From contig WGMX01000008.1 of NCBI GenBank assembly GCA_016124855.1, positions 62,001 through 126,000 of the forward strand: 64,000 nt of DNA. Direction: 5' to 3'. The position numbers and the translations under genes were made by a program. Positions within the stretch are counted from its first letter, which is position 1. Each line of letters begins with the position of its first letter. Positions 1 to 9,880 of this stretch are shown one piece after another. The stretch is from Anaerolineaceae bacterium. Its GTDB lineage: Bacteria > Chloroflexota > Anaerolineae > Aggregatilineales > Phototrophicaceae. The notes under the pieces are model-generated. The model had not been told where the DNA came from. It saw nothing but the letters and a program-made list of their open reading frames with translations, and did not search any database.

Positions 1-1
1 A

Positions 2-478
2 CTTTATGCGGTTACACCTTATGTGAATACCACTGCCGGTATTAGCGCGTTTTATCCTCTAAACTGGCTCATTGATACGAATGGAGATTACATCTTTCGT
101 GTACAGAATGCTTCTCGTGTTGGTTTCAAGACAACAATTCAAGTCGCTGTACAAGCTGTAAGCAGCGACACGTCAACGCGCAATCTTGTGGATGCGCTTA
201 CCCTAAATAGATCCCAACTCCTAGCGGGATATCACGCCCTTTCGGCAAATGATGCATACAGATTACCAGATGGATCACAAGCAACATCCGTAAACTATCA
301 TTATGCAGCCGTTAGTACTGATCCATTTCTTGATACAACCCCTGTTGTGGTACGCGGCATCGATATTATTAGTATCAAACGTGGTCAAGCGGTAATCATA
401 ACATTTCTAGCCGATTCAAATACCTACGAAGACGATTACAAGATATTTCAACGCTTCCTGAATTCCCTCGAGTTCTAA
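2..478 (+). CDS. C-terminal part of an unknown protein, cut by the window edge
   Basis: The reading frame is open from base 2 to the TAA at 476-478, so the true start lies before the window. About 158 residues are visible. They begin near a GISAFYPLNW segment, contain alternating beta-type stretches, and end in FQRFLNSLEF. A YPxxW opening with a closing aromatic 'xxFLxSLxF' recalls PsbP/DcrB-like secreted domains, but this is only a resemblance. The gene ends 2 nt before the next ORF, so the two are probably co-transcribed and may both act outside the membrane. Function is not assigned. Confidence 0.7.
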   Translation, partial: LYAVTPYVNTTAGISAFYPLNWLIDTNGDYIFRVQNASRVGFKTTIQVAVQAVSSDTSTRNLVDALTLNRSQLLAGYHALSANDAYRLPDGSQATSVNYHYAAVSTDPFLDTTPVVVRGIDIISIKRGQAVIITFLADSNTYEDDYKIFQRFLNSLEF

Positions 479-480
479 TC

Positions 481-2742
481 ATGAAACTGCAAATACGATA
501 CCTAATTTTATACACGGTGCTCCTACTAGCCGTCGTCCTCCCCCGAAATCCCGTAGTTGCCCAAGCAACGTTTCTTGACTTAGACCGGCTTGAGCGTGCA
601 ACAGTCTACATTATGCAAACTGATAATGTTGGAACAGATTTACTGGTAACCTGTGTGAGCTCCGGGACAATTGTCAGCCGGGACGGCTTAATTTTAACAA
701 ATGCGCACAGCATCGTTTCCAGTAACTCCTGCAAAGGGCAAACGCTTATTATTTCGATGACGTCAAAAATCGGGGAGCCTCCTGTTCCGCAATATCGTGC
801 TGAAATCGCTCAAGCGGATGTCGGTATTGATCTTGCGCTGCTTCGCATCACACGTGAACTTGATGGTCGACTTATTGATTCAAGCTCGCTGCGCCTTCCA
901 TTTGTCGAGTTAGCAGATTCATCGGCTGTAAAACTTGATGAAACGATTACGGTCATCGGCTATCCCGGAATCGGAAATGACCCTGTGACATCTGTACGAG
1001 GAACAATTACTGGATTCGTGTTTGAGCCCAGCGCACTTGGATCAGGTTCCGCATGGCTCAAAAGCAGCGCAATAATTCCCGGAACGATGTCTGGTGGAGG
1101 TGTGTATAATCAGCAAAGTCAATTGATCGCTATTCCTACGACTGCCCCGGTGACTTCTAACAGTGGCGTTTCAACTAACTGCGTAACCATTCAAGACACT
1201 AACCATGACAAGGTAGTAAATGAAAATGACAATTGTGTGCCAACAGGTGTGTTGATTAACGCCATGCGTCCATCAAACTTTGCCCGACCATTATTGCGTG
1301 GCGCGTCGCTTGGTCTTTCGCTCGAAACCTTATCAAAACCAGTCATACAAACGGAAACGTCGGGCACTCCAACATTTAAGCGATTATTTTTTGCCGCGTC
1401 CGTAAATCCTGCGGGAATGCCATCATCCGTGATTCGCAGTTTGCCTGCTGGAAGCAATAACCTTTACTTATTTTTTGACTACGAAAACATGACCCCCGAA
1501 ACCGTATACGAGTTGCGCGTTACAACTGACAATGTCCCCAATTCGACATTTAGCTTATCGCCAGTTAGATGGAGTGGCGGCACAAATGGTATGTGGTATA
1601 TCGGCAGCGGTGGACAGCCGTGGCCGAACGGAGTTTACGAATTCACCCTGTTTGCCAATGGTGTCGCTGCCCCATCCCAAAAACTGACTATAGGGGCAGC
1701 GCCAAATTCCGATCCAGTCTTCAGCGATATTACATTTGGCCTATTGGATACAAGAGGACAACCACAAGGAAACGGATTTGTTCTGCCGGCTGGCAACATT
1801 GCGACGGCTCGATTTATCTATAGAAATTTAGAAGATGGCCTAAATTGGATAGCAATATGGTATCTGAACGGCAAAGAATTTAAACGTGTCGAAAATACGT
1901 GGAACGCGGGTCCAAGTGGAGCCTCTGTAAATACTAGTATAGAAGTAGCTGAAGGTCTACTTCCCGGCAGTTATCGTTTAGAACTCTACATCAGAGATCG
2001 GCTCCAAGCCACATCAGATTTTATAGTCGCTGGTTCTCAACAGGGCGCGTTGCCACAGATCTTCACCAAATTACGGTTTACTACAGCCGAAACAGCTGAT
2101 GATGCAATAACGAATACGTCAATTAGCAATTTTCCACAAAATCTAGATTCGCTATATGCCCTTTTCAATTGGGAACAAATTGCTCCCGGGACATTGTGGA
2201 CACTTCGCTGGTTAGTAGATGGTGTACCTTTTTATGATAGAACGATACCTTGGTCGAATGCCCAAAGTGGAGAAAATTTCCTTATGCGTTTAACTGCTCC
2301 ATCTGGACTTCCCGACGGAACTTATTCAGTAGAGCTGCGCGTAAACAATGTTCTCCTCCAGAAAGCACAAGCTCAAATTGGTATTGGCCAGCTGCCCATT
2401 GACCGGTTCGCGCGTGCCAGCGGCGTACAACTTCGAGGTCACATTCTAGATGCCGACACTCGGCAGGGTATACCCGGCATAACTGTTATAATTATCAGCG
2501 AACAATTTTCTGTGGCTGACTTTACATGGAGTCAAGATCAGGTTTTCGATTTGGCTGTGACAGACGGTGACGGCACTTTTGAAATTAGCCGTCCTCTTGC
2601 ATATAGCACAACCACCGTACCTGTCGCCTACAGTGCGATCATTTCTGCAAACGGTTTTCTACCCTTAACTGCAGATGGCATTGAAGTCATGGCTGATACA
2701 CCGAATCCACTCGAACTGACAATTTACTTAAACAAGGATTAA
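481..2742 (+). CDS. Secreted trypsin-like (S1/HtrA-type) serine protease with C-terminal beta domains
   Basis: The 753-aa product starts with a signal peptide (hydrophobic residues 7-20, VVAQA cleavage context near 29). The protease domain spans about 35-215. The catalytic triad is readable: His76 in TNAHS, Asp117 in GIDLALL, Ser204 in GTMSGGG. An insert near residues 238-255 is rich in Asp/Asn (DTNHDKVVNENDN), like a calcium-binding loop. Three beta-rich repeats of roughly 120 residues follow, and a carboxypeptidase-regulatory-like domain closes the protein (about 655-753, LRGHILD...GIPG). No PDZ domain is evident. It is probably exported or surface-attached; the substrate is unknown. The ATG lies 2 nt after the previous stop, and tlyA follows 2 nt later. 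Confidence 0.8.
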   Translation: MKLQIRYLILYTVLLLAVVLPRNPVVAQATFLDLDRLERATVYIMQTDNVGTDLLVTCVSSGTIVSRDGLILTNAHSIVSSNSCKGQTLIISMTSKIGEPPVPQYRAEIAQADVGIDLALLRITRELDGRLIDSSSLRLPFVELADSSAVKLDETITVIGYPGIGNDPVTSVRGTITGFVFEPSALGSGSAWLKSSAIIPGTMSGGGVYNQQSQLIAIPTTAPVTSNSGVSTNCVTIQDTNHDKVVNENDNCVPTGVLINAMRPSNFARPLLRGASLGLSLETLSKPVIQTETSGTPTFKRLFFAASVNPAGMPSSVIRSLPAGSNNLYLFFDYENMTPETVYELRVTTDNVPNSTFSLSPVRWSGGTNGMWYIGSGGQPWPNGVYEFTLFANGVAAPSQKLTIGAAPNSDPVFSDITFGLLDTRGQPQGNGFVLPAGNIATARFIYRNLEDGLNWIAIWYLNGKEFKRVENTWNAGPSGASVNTSIEVAEGLLPGSYRLELYIRDRLQATSDFIVAGSQQGALPQIFTKLRFTTAETADDAITNTSISNFPQNLDSLYALFNWEQIAPGTLWTLRWLVDGVPFYDRTIPWSNAQSGENFLMRLTAPSGLPDGTYSVELRVNNVLLQKAQAQIGIGQLPIDRFARASGVQLRGHILDADTRQGIPGITVIIISEQFSVADFTWSQDQVFDLAVTDGDGTFEISRPLAYSTTTVPVAYSAIISANGFLPLTADGIEVMADTPNPLELTIYLNKD

Positions 2743-2744
2743 GG

Positions 2745-3536
2745 GTGTCAACAAAGCAGCGTATTGATATTTTGATGTTTGAACGCGGTTTAGCACCAAG
2801 CCGTGAGAAAGCACGTGCAATGATAATGGCGGGTGAAGTACTTGTCGACAGCCAACCAGTGTCGAAACCCGGTACATCAGTTGACGTAAACGCCGAAATT
2901 ATCGTTAAAAATAAGCCGCGCTTCGTCAGCCGCGGTGGTGAAAAGCTTGCTTGGGCAATCGAAACATTTGGAATCAATGTCACCGAGAAAATTTGTGCAG
3001 ATGTGGGAGCCAGTACAGGGGGCTTCACAGATTGCTTGCTTCAAAATGGTGCGGCACGAGTTTATGCAATTGATGTAGGTTATGGGCAAATTGACTATGC
3101 GCTTAGGCAAAACAAGCGTGTCATCGTGATAGAGCGTACAAATGCTCGCTACCTTGAAAATCTTGCTGAAACTGTAAATTTTGTGACAGTTGATGCATCG
3201 TTCATATCACTAAAAATTTTGTTGCCAACCATCAAGAATTGGCTGCAGCCATCTTCAGACCTTGTGCTTTTAATTAAACCTCAATTTGAGGCGGGCCGAG
3301 AAGAAGTTGGTAAAGGCGGCGTAGTGCGCGATTCTAAAATACATAAACGTGTTTTGATTGACCTACTAGATGCTTTCGACCAAATGGGGTTCTGCATCAT
3401 GGGACTGACAACCTCTCCGATAAAAGGGCCGGCGGGCAACACCGAGTTTCTTACGTGGTTACATTTTGGAGATCAATTAGATTCTGTACCGGACATTCAC
3501 ACTCTAGTCACTTCTGTGCTTAATGTAGACCTTTGA
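2745..3536 (+). CDS. tlyA: TlyA-family rRNA 2'-O-methyltransferase
   Basis: This 263-aa protein matches the TlyA/hemolysin A family in length and order of parts. An S4 RNA-binding domain occupies residues 5-65, followed by a Rossmann methyltransferase (FtsJ-like). The SAM motif [11 protein letters not shown] is at 86-96. Putative catalytic residues are Lys67 (SRGGEKL), Asp150 and Lys178 ([11 protein letters not shown]). Family members methylate ribose 2'-OH groups in 16S and 23S rRNA using SAM; the exact target cytidines cannot be read here. The start is GTG, 2 nt after the protease stop, so translation is probably coupled. The 3' end overlaps only a weak upstream extension of lepA. Confidence 0.88.
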   Translation: MSTKQRIDILMFERGLAPSREKARAMIMAGEVLVDSQPVSKPGTSVDVNAEIIVKNKPRFVSRGGEKLAWAIETFGINVTEKICADVGASTGGFTDCLLQNGAARVYAIDVGYGQIDYALRQNKRVIVIERTNARYLENLAETVNFVTVDASFISLKILLPTIKNWLQPSSDLVLLIKPQFEAGREEVGKGGVVRDSKIHKRVLIDLLDAFDQMGFCIMGLTTSPIKGPAGNTEFLTWLHFGDQLDSVPDIHTLVTSVLNVDL

Positions 3537-3567
3537 AACTCACTACACCAACCCGCACATTTACTTG

Positions 3568-3573
3568 TATAAT
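3568..3573 (+). promoter_or_regulatory. Possible -10 box upstream of lepA
   Basis: A perfect TATAAT sits 35 nt before the lepA ATG in the 71-nt tlyA-lepA gap. No convincing -35 lies at 16-18 bp, so this is a weak call. Confidence 0.3.
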
Positions 3574-3607
3574 CAACCGACACTCTAACATAGAATTGAC
3601 ATACAAC

Positions 3608-5410
3608 ATGACACGAACTGACATTCGCAATTTTTCGATTATTGCTCACATCGATCATGGCAAAAGCACGCTAGCAGATCGACTTCTACAGCTTACACAT
3701 ACTGTGGCTGATCGTAATATGCAGGAACAATTATTAGACAGTATGGACTTGGAACGCGAACGTGGCGTAACCATAAAAGCTTCCGCCGTGCGTATGAATT
3801 ACCTCGCCAAAGATGGCAAAGAATATATCATCAACTTAATCGATACTCCCGGTCATGTAGACTTTAATTATGAGGTCAGCCGCGCGCTACAGTCGTGCGA
3901 AGGAGCAATTTTGGTGGTTGACGCCAGCCAAGGTGTTGAAGCCCAGACCCTAGCCAATCTCTATCTGGCTCTTGACCATAACCTTGAATTAGTTCCTGTG
4001 ATAAACAAAATCGATCTTCCAGCCGCAAGACCAGTTGAAGTAGCGCAAGAGTTGGAAGATTTACTCGGCATCGCTGCCGAGGAAATGATCCCTATTTCCG
4101 CCAAGCAAGGACTAGGCATTCAGGACGTCTTAGAGGCCATTGTTAAACGTGTCCCCGCGCCAACCGGAGAAGCGGACGTACCGTTGAGGGCGCTTGTGTT
4201 TGACTCTCACTATGATGCTTATAAAGGCGTTGTCGCTTATGTTCGCGTTTTTGATGGCAAGCTCGATGCGCGTTCTGCTTTACGATTGATCGCAACCGAC
4301 GCTAAATTTGAACCCGTTGAAATTGGGGTGTTTAGCCCCCAAATGACTGTAAAAGAGTCTTTGGAAGCGGGTGAAGTGGGATATGTAGCCACAGGCTTCA
4401 AGACAGTTCGTGAATGTCGTGTTGGCGACACCATTACGCTTGCAACTAACGGTGCAATTGAAGCGCTGCCCGGCTATGAACGTGTCAAACCAATGGTCTT
4501 TGCAGGTTTCTATCCAACGGATAACGACGATTATGCAGATCTACGCGAAGCACTTGAAAAACTGCAACTGAACGATGCTTCACTTGTATATCAACCCGAA
4601 ACATCTCAAGCGCTCAATTTTGGCTTCCGCGTCGGCTTTCTTGGCCTGTTCCATATGGAAATCATTCAGGAACGATTGGAACGCGAATATGATTTGGATA
4701 TTCTAGCAACTGCTCCTAGCGTCGAATATGAAGTTGTCTTGACGAATGGAGAAGTTGTCCAGATTGACAGCCCTGCCCAACTGCCTGATGAGTCGACTAT
4801 CCGTGAAATTCGTGAACCGTGGATGAAAATCCAAATTTACACACCGCAAACGTTCATCGGCGCGGTAATGGATATGGTTATCAAAAAACGCGGCGAATAC
4901 ATAACCACAGAGTACCTCGATCCGACACGTGTGATGCTGCACTACAATATACCGCTCTCAGAAGTCATCGTAGATTTCTTTGATAGACTGAAGAGCATCA
5001 CCAAGGGTTATGCGAGTATGGATTATCAATTTACTGAATATCGCGCGGGAGATTTGGTCAAACTTGATGTATTGGTCAACAATGAACCCATGGATGCTTT
5101 AGCCATGATAGTCCACCGAGAAAGTTCATATTTTAAGGGACAAAAACTCGTAACCAAACTAAAGGATCTCATTCCACGTCAAATGTTTGTTATCCCTATT
5201 CAGGCTGCTATCGGCAAGAAAATTATATCCCGCGCAAACGTCAGTGCAATGCGTAAAGACGTGCTTGCAAAATGCTACGGCGGTGATATTTCTCGTAAAA
5301 AGAAACTGCTTGAAAAGCAGAAAAAGGGTAAAAAGCGAATGAAAATGGTGGGTTCCGTCGAAGTACCTCAAGAAGCTTTTATGGCAATTCTGAGCTTAGA
5401 CGACGATTAA
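3608..5410 (+). CDS. lepA: Elongation factor 4 (LepA) GTPase
   Basis: The 600-aa product is a translational GTPase, typical LepA length. G1 is at 13-21 (AHIDHGKST), G3 DTPGH at 79-83, G4 NKID at 133-136, then domain II, two ferredoxin-like domains and the LepA-specific basic C-terminus ([21 protein letters not shown]). LepA acts on stalled or back-translocated ribosomes and in 30S biogenesis. I chose the ATG at 3608, because the frame extends upstream to a TTG at 3533 but those 25 residues lack family similarity. A TATAAT box at 3568-3573 lies in the tlyA-lepA gap, so lepA may have its own promoter. Confidence 0.95.
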   Translation: MTRTDIRNFSIIAHIDHGKSTLADRLLQLTHTVADRNMQEQLLDSMDLERERGVTIKASAVRMNYLAKDGKEYIINLIDTPGHVDFNYEVSRALQSCEGAILVVDASQGVEAQTLANLYLALDHNLELVPVINKIDLPAARPVEVAQELEDLLGIAAEEMIPISAKQGLGIQDVLEAIVKRVPAPTGEADVPLRALVFDSHYDAYKGVVAYVRVFDGKLDARSALRLIATDAKFEPVEIGVFSPQMTVKESLEAGEVGYVATGFKTVRECRVGDTITLATNGAIEALPGYERVKPMVFAGFYPTDNDDYADLREALEKLQLNDASLVYQPETSQALNFGFRVGFLGLFHMEIIQERLEREYDLDILATAPSVEYEVVLTNGEVVQIDSPAQLPDESTIREIREPWMKIQIYTPQTFIGAVMDMVIKKRGEYITTEYLDPTRVMLHYNIPLSEVIVDFFDRLKSITKGYASMDYQFTEYRAGDLVKLDVLVNNEPMDALAMIVHRESSYFKGQKLVTKLKDLIPRQMFVIPIQAAIGKKIISRANVSAMRKDVLAKCYGGDISRKKKLLEKQKKGKKRMKMVGSVEVPQEAFMAILSLDDD

Positions 5411-5415
5411 GACTA

Positions 5416-5985
5416 CTAGTCGTTATCGTTTATCCACTTCATTACTGCTTGGGTCTGTTCTTCCGACAATCGTTTTGCGTTTAACAACTCCTTCACCAAA
5501 TCGGCTAGCCGAAATACGCGTCGAACGGGTATACCGGCTAGCTGCGCATAAGGTTTTAATTCAAGCACACTAACTATCGACGGGACTTCCAAGCCTACAC
5601 TACGAGCATTTGAAACAAACTTTTCGATTGTGATTTCATCCTCGACACCGTTGATCAGCAAGGCACCTTTATGTCCAGAATTGTAAGAGCCAACCAAGTC
5701 ATATACCGCTGGCTCTGACCTACCCCGACTGTACACTAAAGACAATTCAGATTGTAATGCGCAAGCAACTCCCAAAGGCACGCTATCTGCCGCAACAATC
5801 AGATGATCAACTGTTGATAAATCTATCTGTGCCAAAGTCATTTGTGCGATTACAGATAACAGCTGGGGATAGGCAGGTAAATATTCGAGACAAAAACGAA
5901 CAGGAACAGTTTTAGCATCTACCACAAAATAGCCAAATTGAAGAATGCCTGTATCCCATAGCCAATCAGAATATTTGAATTTCAT
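5416..5985 (-). CDS. Orotate phosphoribosyltransferase-like protein with degenerate PRPP loop
   Basis: The 189-aa product has the length and layout of OPRT-like type I phosphoribosyltransferases: an N-terminal DTGILQFGYF hood segment, a central Rossmann-like core, then LVGSYNSGHKGALLI before the PRPP loop. The loop itself is unusual. Where active enzymes have an acidic pair followed by TTG, this reads INGVEDEIT, and the usual RK pair reads RGR. It may therefore be a non-catalytic homologue or use a different ligand. I chose the ATG at 5985 because it overlaps the cinA stop by ATGA; the frame is open further upstream inside cinA. Convergent with lepA, 5 nt apart. Confidence 0.6.
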   Translation of the reverse strand: MKFKYSDWLWDTGILQFGYFVVDAKTVPVRFCLEYLPAYPQLLSVIAQMTLAQIDLSTVDHLIVAADSVPLGVACALQSELSLVYSRGRSEPAVYDLVGSYNSGHKGALLINGVEDEITIEKFVSNARSVGLEVPSIVSVLELKPYAQLAGIPVRRVFRLADLVKELLNAKRLSEEQTQAVMKWINDND

Positions 5986-7226
5986 GTACTGATTTTCTCT
6001 TGTAGCATTTGCCAAAGCATCGACATTGCCCAAGTGCTGACCCACGTTGCAGCTGTCTCACCCTGTCCACCAAAACCGTACACTCGTGACCGTGTTCCAT
6101 TAGGGGTGTATACAGCGATTGCCGTTCCACCTTCCGAGTCCGCGTGTTGATCGTCCATATCGGGACGACTGATTACCGCAATCCCGGCGCTTGCATAATT
6201 TGTTTGACATATAGTCTCAGCGACCTTTTCTGCCAATTCTCGTATAGGGGGTAACGTATCAAGACCAATCGCTCTTTGAACACTTGCTGGGCTGTCATAA
6301 ATTTCCTGTTTAATGAATACAGCTTCATTTCCAGTCACGCGCTTTAAGTGTTGTCCTACAGGATCACCAACACCTGTTTCGCTCACAGCCAGCGTCAATC
6401 CATTGGCAGCAAGCAGTTTCACCAGCGCATCCTCAATTTCGTCGTTGTCGATGCCAAAGATAAACTTTCCTACTCGTTGTCGAATTTGTAGTTCTACAGA
6501 AGCAATCATCTCGTCAGCAATTGCCTCCGTATCCGCTTTGGCTGTAATTCTCACATCCACCTGCCCAGCATGGGCAGCTAATCCAACGGTCGGATTAGAC
6601 ATTTCCAACAACGTCGTCCCTATCTCGTTGTCCAGCAGACTTTCACCAATACCGGCAGTCTTTAAGATCTTTGCTTTAATAAGTCCGCCACCCAAATTGT
6701 AGTGTTCTTTAAGATATGGAATAACCCTCTCATTCATGAGAAATTTCATCTCACGAGGCACACCCGGCAGACTAATAACAATATGTCCGTTATGTTCAAC
6801 AATAAATGAAGGGGCAGTGCCAACCGGATTTTCGATGACAGTAGCATTGTCCGGTAGATAAGCTTGCCGCTTATTATTCTCAGTCATTTGTGCACGAAAA
6901 CCAGAAAAGCGTTCAGCAATCGCATCCAAAAGAGGTTGATGAAATGTCAGGCCACGATCAGTTGCTTTTGCTACAGACTGACGAGTCATATCATCAATTG
7001 TCGGACCCAATCCGCCGCACGTAATTACCACATTCGCACGGCTCATTGCAATACGAATTGCGTTTGCAATACGATTTTCGTTATCTCCTACTGAAGTCAT
7101 AAAAAACACATTTATGCCTATGTCTCGTAAGGCTTTAGCAATAAATACGGAGTTTGTATCTGTAATTTCACCTAAAAGTATCTCGGTTCCAATTGCCACA
7201 ATTTCAGCATTTATGTTATCAGGCAT
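5982..7226 (-). CDS. cinA: CinA-family protein (competence/damage-inducible, NMN deamidase-related)
   Basis: The 414-aa product is full length for CinA. The N-terminal MoCF-like domain (about 6-170) carries the conserved TCGGLGPTIDD at 69-79. In characterised relatives this half has ADP-ribose/NADH pyrophosphatase activity. The C-terminal domain (about 262-412) aligns with PncC nicotinamide-mononucleotide deamidases, but the signature AESCTGG is replaced by SETGVGD (282-288) and the catalytic lysine after the conserved Tyr310 appears to be Ser. This suggests loss of deamidase activity. Its stop overlaps the start of the downstream phosphoribosyltransferase-like gene by 4 nt. The start is an ATG. 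Confidence 0.85.
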   Translation of the reverse strand: MPDNINAEIVAIGTEILLGEITDTNSVFIAKALRDIGINVFFMTSVGDNENRIANAIRIAMSRANVVITCGGLGPTIDDMTRQSVAKATDRGLTFHQPLLDAIAERFSGFRAQMTENNKRQAYLPDNATVIENPVGTAPSFIVEHNGHIVISLPGVPREMKFLMNERVIPYLKEHYNLGGGLIKAKILKTAGIGESLLDNEIGTTLLEMSNPTVGLAAHAGQVDVRITAKADTEAIADEMIASVELQIRQRVGKFIFGIDNDEIEDALVKLLAANGLTLAVSETGVGDPVGQHLKRVTGNEAVFIKQEIYDSPASVQRAIGLDTLPPIRELAEKVAETICQTNYASAGIAVISRPDMDDQHADSEGGTAIAVYTPNGTRSRVYGFGGQGETAATWVSTWAMSMLWQMLQEKIST

Positions 7227-7360
7227 AGTTCACTCTACTCTCAGCTAAAAATAATCCCATTCATAATACTCTATTCGAAGCTGACTGCGTACTACAGAAT
7301 GGCTCAAATGGCTATAACGAAAGACAATGTAAAAACCCTGAATTTGTTATGCTTTCGGTT

Positions 7361-7388
7361 TGCAAAATAAAAAGTAGACGTTATAATC
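7361..7388 (+). promoter_or_regulatory. Putative sigma70-type promoter for the ABC ATPase gene
   Basis: TTGCAA at 7361-7366 and TATAAT at 7383-7388 are separated by 16 bp. The element lies about 110 nt before the GTG at 7496, in the 269-nt gap between cinA and this gene. Otherwise the gap is AT-rich and shows no gene. Confidence 0.5.
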
Positions 7389-7495
7389 ACTTCAATAAGT
7401 AGAATAAAACACAAAGCAAAAACTTTGTGCAAATTCAACAAATTATTGTCTGTAAAAATGCTCTTACCTAAACGATCTATGATGGAGGATGTAAG

Positions 7496-8635
7496 GTGGC
7501 AAGTGTAACGTTTAATCACGTCTATAAGAGGTATCCGGGCGGTGCTAATGCCGTCAAAGATCTCGACATCGCAGTTGCAGACAAGGAATTTCTTGTCTTC
7601 GTCGGCCCATCGGGCTGCGGCAAATCAACCAGCTTGCGTATGCTAGCCGGTCTTGAAGAAATCACCGAAGGCGAGATACTGATTGGTGATCGTGTCGTCA
7701 ATAACGTCGCTCCAAAAGATCGTGATGTTGCGATGGTCTTCCAAAGTTATGCGCTTTATCCGCACATGACTGTCTATGACAATATGGCCTTCGGCTTAAA
7801 ATTGCGCAAAACCCCTAAGCAGGTTATTGACCAGCGCGTTCACGAAGCAGCCAAGAGTTTAGGTATCGAGCAGTTATTGGATCGCCGTCCACGTCAGCTT
7901 TCAGGTGGTCAGCGTCAGCGCGTGGCAGTAGGCCGCGCTATTGTCCGTGAACCTGCCGTATTCTTGATGGACGAACCCTTGTCAAATCTTGATGCGAAAC
8001 TTCGAGTAGAAGCGCGGTCATTTATTAGCAAGCTTCATCAACGTCTCGGCACGACCTTTATTTACGTGACACACGATCAAGTCGAAGCTATGACGATGGG
8101 AACACGTATTTGCGTTCTGAGTGCAGGTGAACTGCAACAGATCGATACCCCATTTAATCTTTATCATAACCCTCGCAATTTGTTCGTTGCCGGGTTTATT
8201 GGCAGCCCTTCCATGAATTTCTTTGATGCCACTCTCAAACAAGAGGGCAGCGGATTGGTTGTTGATACAGGAAACTTCAAATTGTCTGTTCCTGCTGAAC
8301 GCGTTGATGCTTACAAACAATATGCGGGTAAGAAAGTCGTCTTTGGTATTCGTCCCGAAGACATTCATGATGTGGATTTCCAACCACCGGGAATTATTCC
8401 GGGAACTATCGAAGCAAATGTGGATGTTGTTGAGCAAATGGGCAATGAAATGGTTGTTTATCTCGAAGAACGGGGTTCAACATTTATTTCCCGTATGGAT
8501 CCCCGCACACGTTCACGTGTTGGTCAACGTATGGGCGTGGTCTTCAACTTAGAAAATATGCACCTATTTGACGTGGACAGCAAGCTGTCTCTTGCATACG
8601 ATTATAAGAACGCGGAAGCTGCCAAAGCAAAATAA
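7496..8635 (+). CDS. ABC transporter ATP-binding protein, MalK/UgpC/MsmX type
   Basis: The 379-aa protein is a classical sugar-importer ATPase. Walker A GPSGCGKST is at 37-45, the signature LSGGQ at 135-139, Walker B FLMDEP at 156-161, and a TOBE/MalK regulatory region covers about 240-370. It would energise uptake of oligosaccharides or glycerol-3-phosphate. No permease or binding protein lies next to it, so it is probably a shared ATPase for several sugar importers, as MsmX is in Bacillus (inference). The GTG start is supported by GGAGGA at 7484-7489, 6 nt upstream. The gene is monocistronic: its own promoter and a strong terminator flank it. Confidence 0.92.
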   Translation: MASVTFNHVYKRYPGGANAVKDLDIAVADKEFLVFVGPSGCGKSTSLRMLAGLEEITEGEILIGDRVVNNVAPKDRDVAMVFQSYALYPHMTVYDNMAFGLKLRKTPKQVIDQRVHEAAKSLGIEQLLDRRPRQLSGGQRQRVAVGRAIVREPAVFLMDEPLSNLDAKLRVEARSFISKLHQRLGTTFIYVTHDQVEAMTMGTRICVLSAGELQQIDTPFNLYHNPRNLFVAGFIGSPSMNFFDATLKQEGSGLVVDTGNFKLSVPAERVDAYKQYAGKKVVFGIRPEDIHDVDFQPPGIIPGTIEANVDVVEQMGNEMVVYLEERGSTFISRMDPRTRSRVGQRMGVVFNLENMHLFDVDSKLSLAYDYKNAEAAKAK

Positions 8636-8661
8636 GTAACAAGCACGATTAGATTGGACTT

Positions 8662-8693
8662 ATAAAGCCGCCCCATAAAAAGGGCGGCTTTAT
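8662..8693 (+). terminator. Intrinsic terminator after the ABC ATPase gene
   Basis: A perfect 12-bp inverted repeat, 8662-8673 against 8682-8693, has an 8-nt loop. The right arm ends in TTTAT and is followed by ATTT. It lies 26 nt after the stop codon. Confidence 0.85.
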
Positions 8694-8775
8694 ATTTACG
8701 CCTGCAGATATGGTATTCTACTGACAGTAACACCTTCTACACTAACAAACTTCATAAGCAGAGGTTCAATTACCG

Positions 8776-9798
8776 GTGAAAATAACGGCGCACAACAAAC
8801 CTGAATTATTTCAGCAACTTCAGCCTGAATGGAATGAGCTGTTGGCACGAAGCCAATCAAATCGTGTGTTTAGTACGTGGGAATGGCAATCTACATGGTG
8901 GGCCGCCTATCATCCCGGAGAACTTTGGGTCATAACATGTAGAGATGATAGTGATCGACTTATTGGCATAGCACCTTGGTTTATCGATTCAACTAATGAA
9001 TATGGTCGTGTAGTGCGTCCAATCGGGTGCGTCGAAGTCACTGACTACCTCGATATTATCGCCGATAAGGATAGCACTCATCTCGTGTTTGAAGCGCTGG
9101 CGGATTTTGCTAAGGTAAACAGCGAACTATACGATTTGATCAACTTGTGTAATCTACCAGAAAGTTCCCCTACATACAGCCAACTCACGCCTATCCTGAA
9201 TCGGTGGGGTTTCGACGCATCGCTAACCCAGCAAGAAGTATGTCCAGTAATCGTACTTCCGACAGAGTGGGAGTCGTACTTTGATTTGCTCGACAAAAAA
9301 CAGCGCCACGAGCTGCGAAGGAAGTTACGCCGAGCAGAAGGTGCCGCTGAAAGCATTGATTGGTATATCGTTAGCGATCAGCATAATCTTGACGAAGAAA
9401 TCGATCGATTCTTGCATCTCATGGGCGCTTCTCAATACGAAAAAGCTAAGTTCTTAGAGGACCCTCAAAATCTAGCTTTTTTCAAAGCGATTGTTCCAAT
9501 TACATTTGAGAAGCACTGGCTGCAACTAAGCTTTTTGATGATCAATGGAGAAGCCGCGGCAGCTTACTTGAATTTCGTGTACGGAGACAGTGTACTGGTC
9601 TATAATTCCGGCTTAATGGTGGACAAATATGGTCACCTCAGTGCCGGTATCATCCTGCTTGCTCATAACATTCGAACTGCAATTGAAAACGGCTACAAGG
9701 TGTTTGATTTCTTGCGAGGCAATGAAATCTACAAGTTTCGTATGGGAGGTCAGGAGACACGAGTATTTATGTTGACTGCCCATTTGCCAGCAAGCTAA
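8776..9798 (+). CDS. BioF2/FemAB-like GNAT acyltransferase
   Basis: The 340-aa product fits the CelD/BcsL-type acetyltransferase family (Acetyltransf_6 fold). Visible hallmarks are the N-terminal FSTWEWQSTWW, the central KKQRHELRRKLRRAE, and the C-terminal GNAT-like block with AAYLNFVYGD, YNSG and VFDFLRG. Family members are implicated in transferring acyl or aminoacyl groups during exopolysaccharide, lipid or peptidoglycan precursor modification; the substrate here is unknown. There is no signal peptide, so it is cytosolic. The start is GTG with AGAGG about 11 nt upstream. It stands alone, followed by non-coding repeat A. Confidence 0.75.
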   Translation: MKITAHNKPELFQQLQPEWNELLARSQSNRVFSTWEWQSTWWAAYHPGELWVITCRDDSDRLIGIAPWFIDSTNEYGRVVRPIGCVEVTDYLDIIADKDSTHLVFEALADFAKVNSELYDLINLCNLPESSPTYSQLTPILNRWGFDASLTQQEVCPVIVLPTEWESYFDLLDKKQRHELRRKLRRAEGAAESIDWYIVSDQHNLDEEIDRFLHLMGASQYEKAKFLEDPQNLAFFKAIVPITFEKHWLQLSFLMINGEAAAAYLNFVYGDSVLVYNSGLMVDKYGHLSAGIILLAHNIRTAIENGYKVFDFLRGNEIYKFRMGGQETRVFMLTAHLPAS

Positions 9799-9880
9799 CT
9801 ATACCAAGAAATTGATTCAGTCAGACCATAGCCGTAAATGATGCAATTGATTCGCAAGTTACGCGTATTTCGCATATATT

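Noticed and set aside
7304..7519. 71-aa minus-strand ORF in the cinA-ABC ATPase gap
   Set aside because: It covers the promoter and start of the ABC ATPase gene and has a low-complexity, AT-driven sequence.
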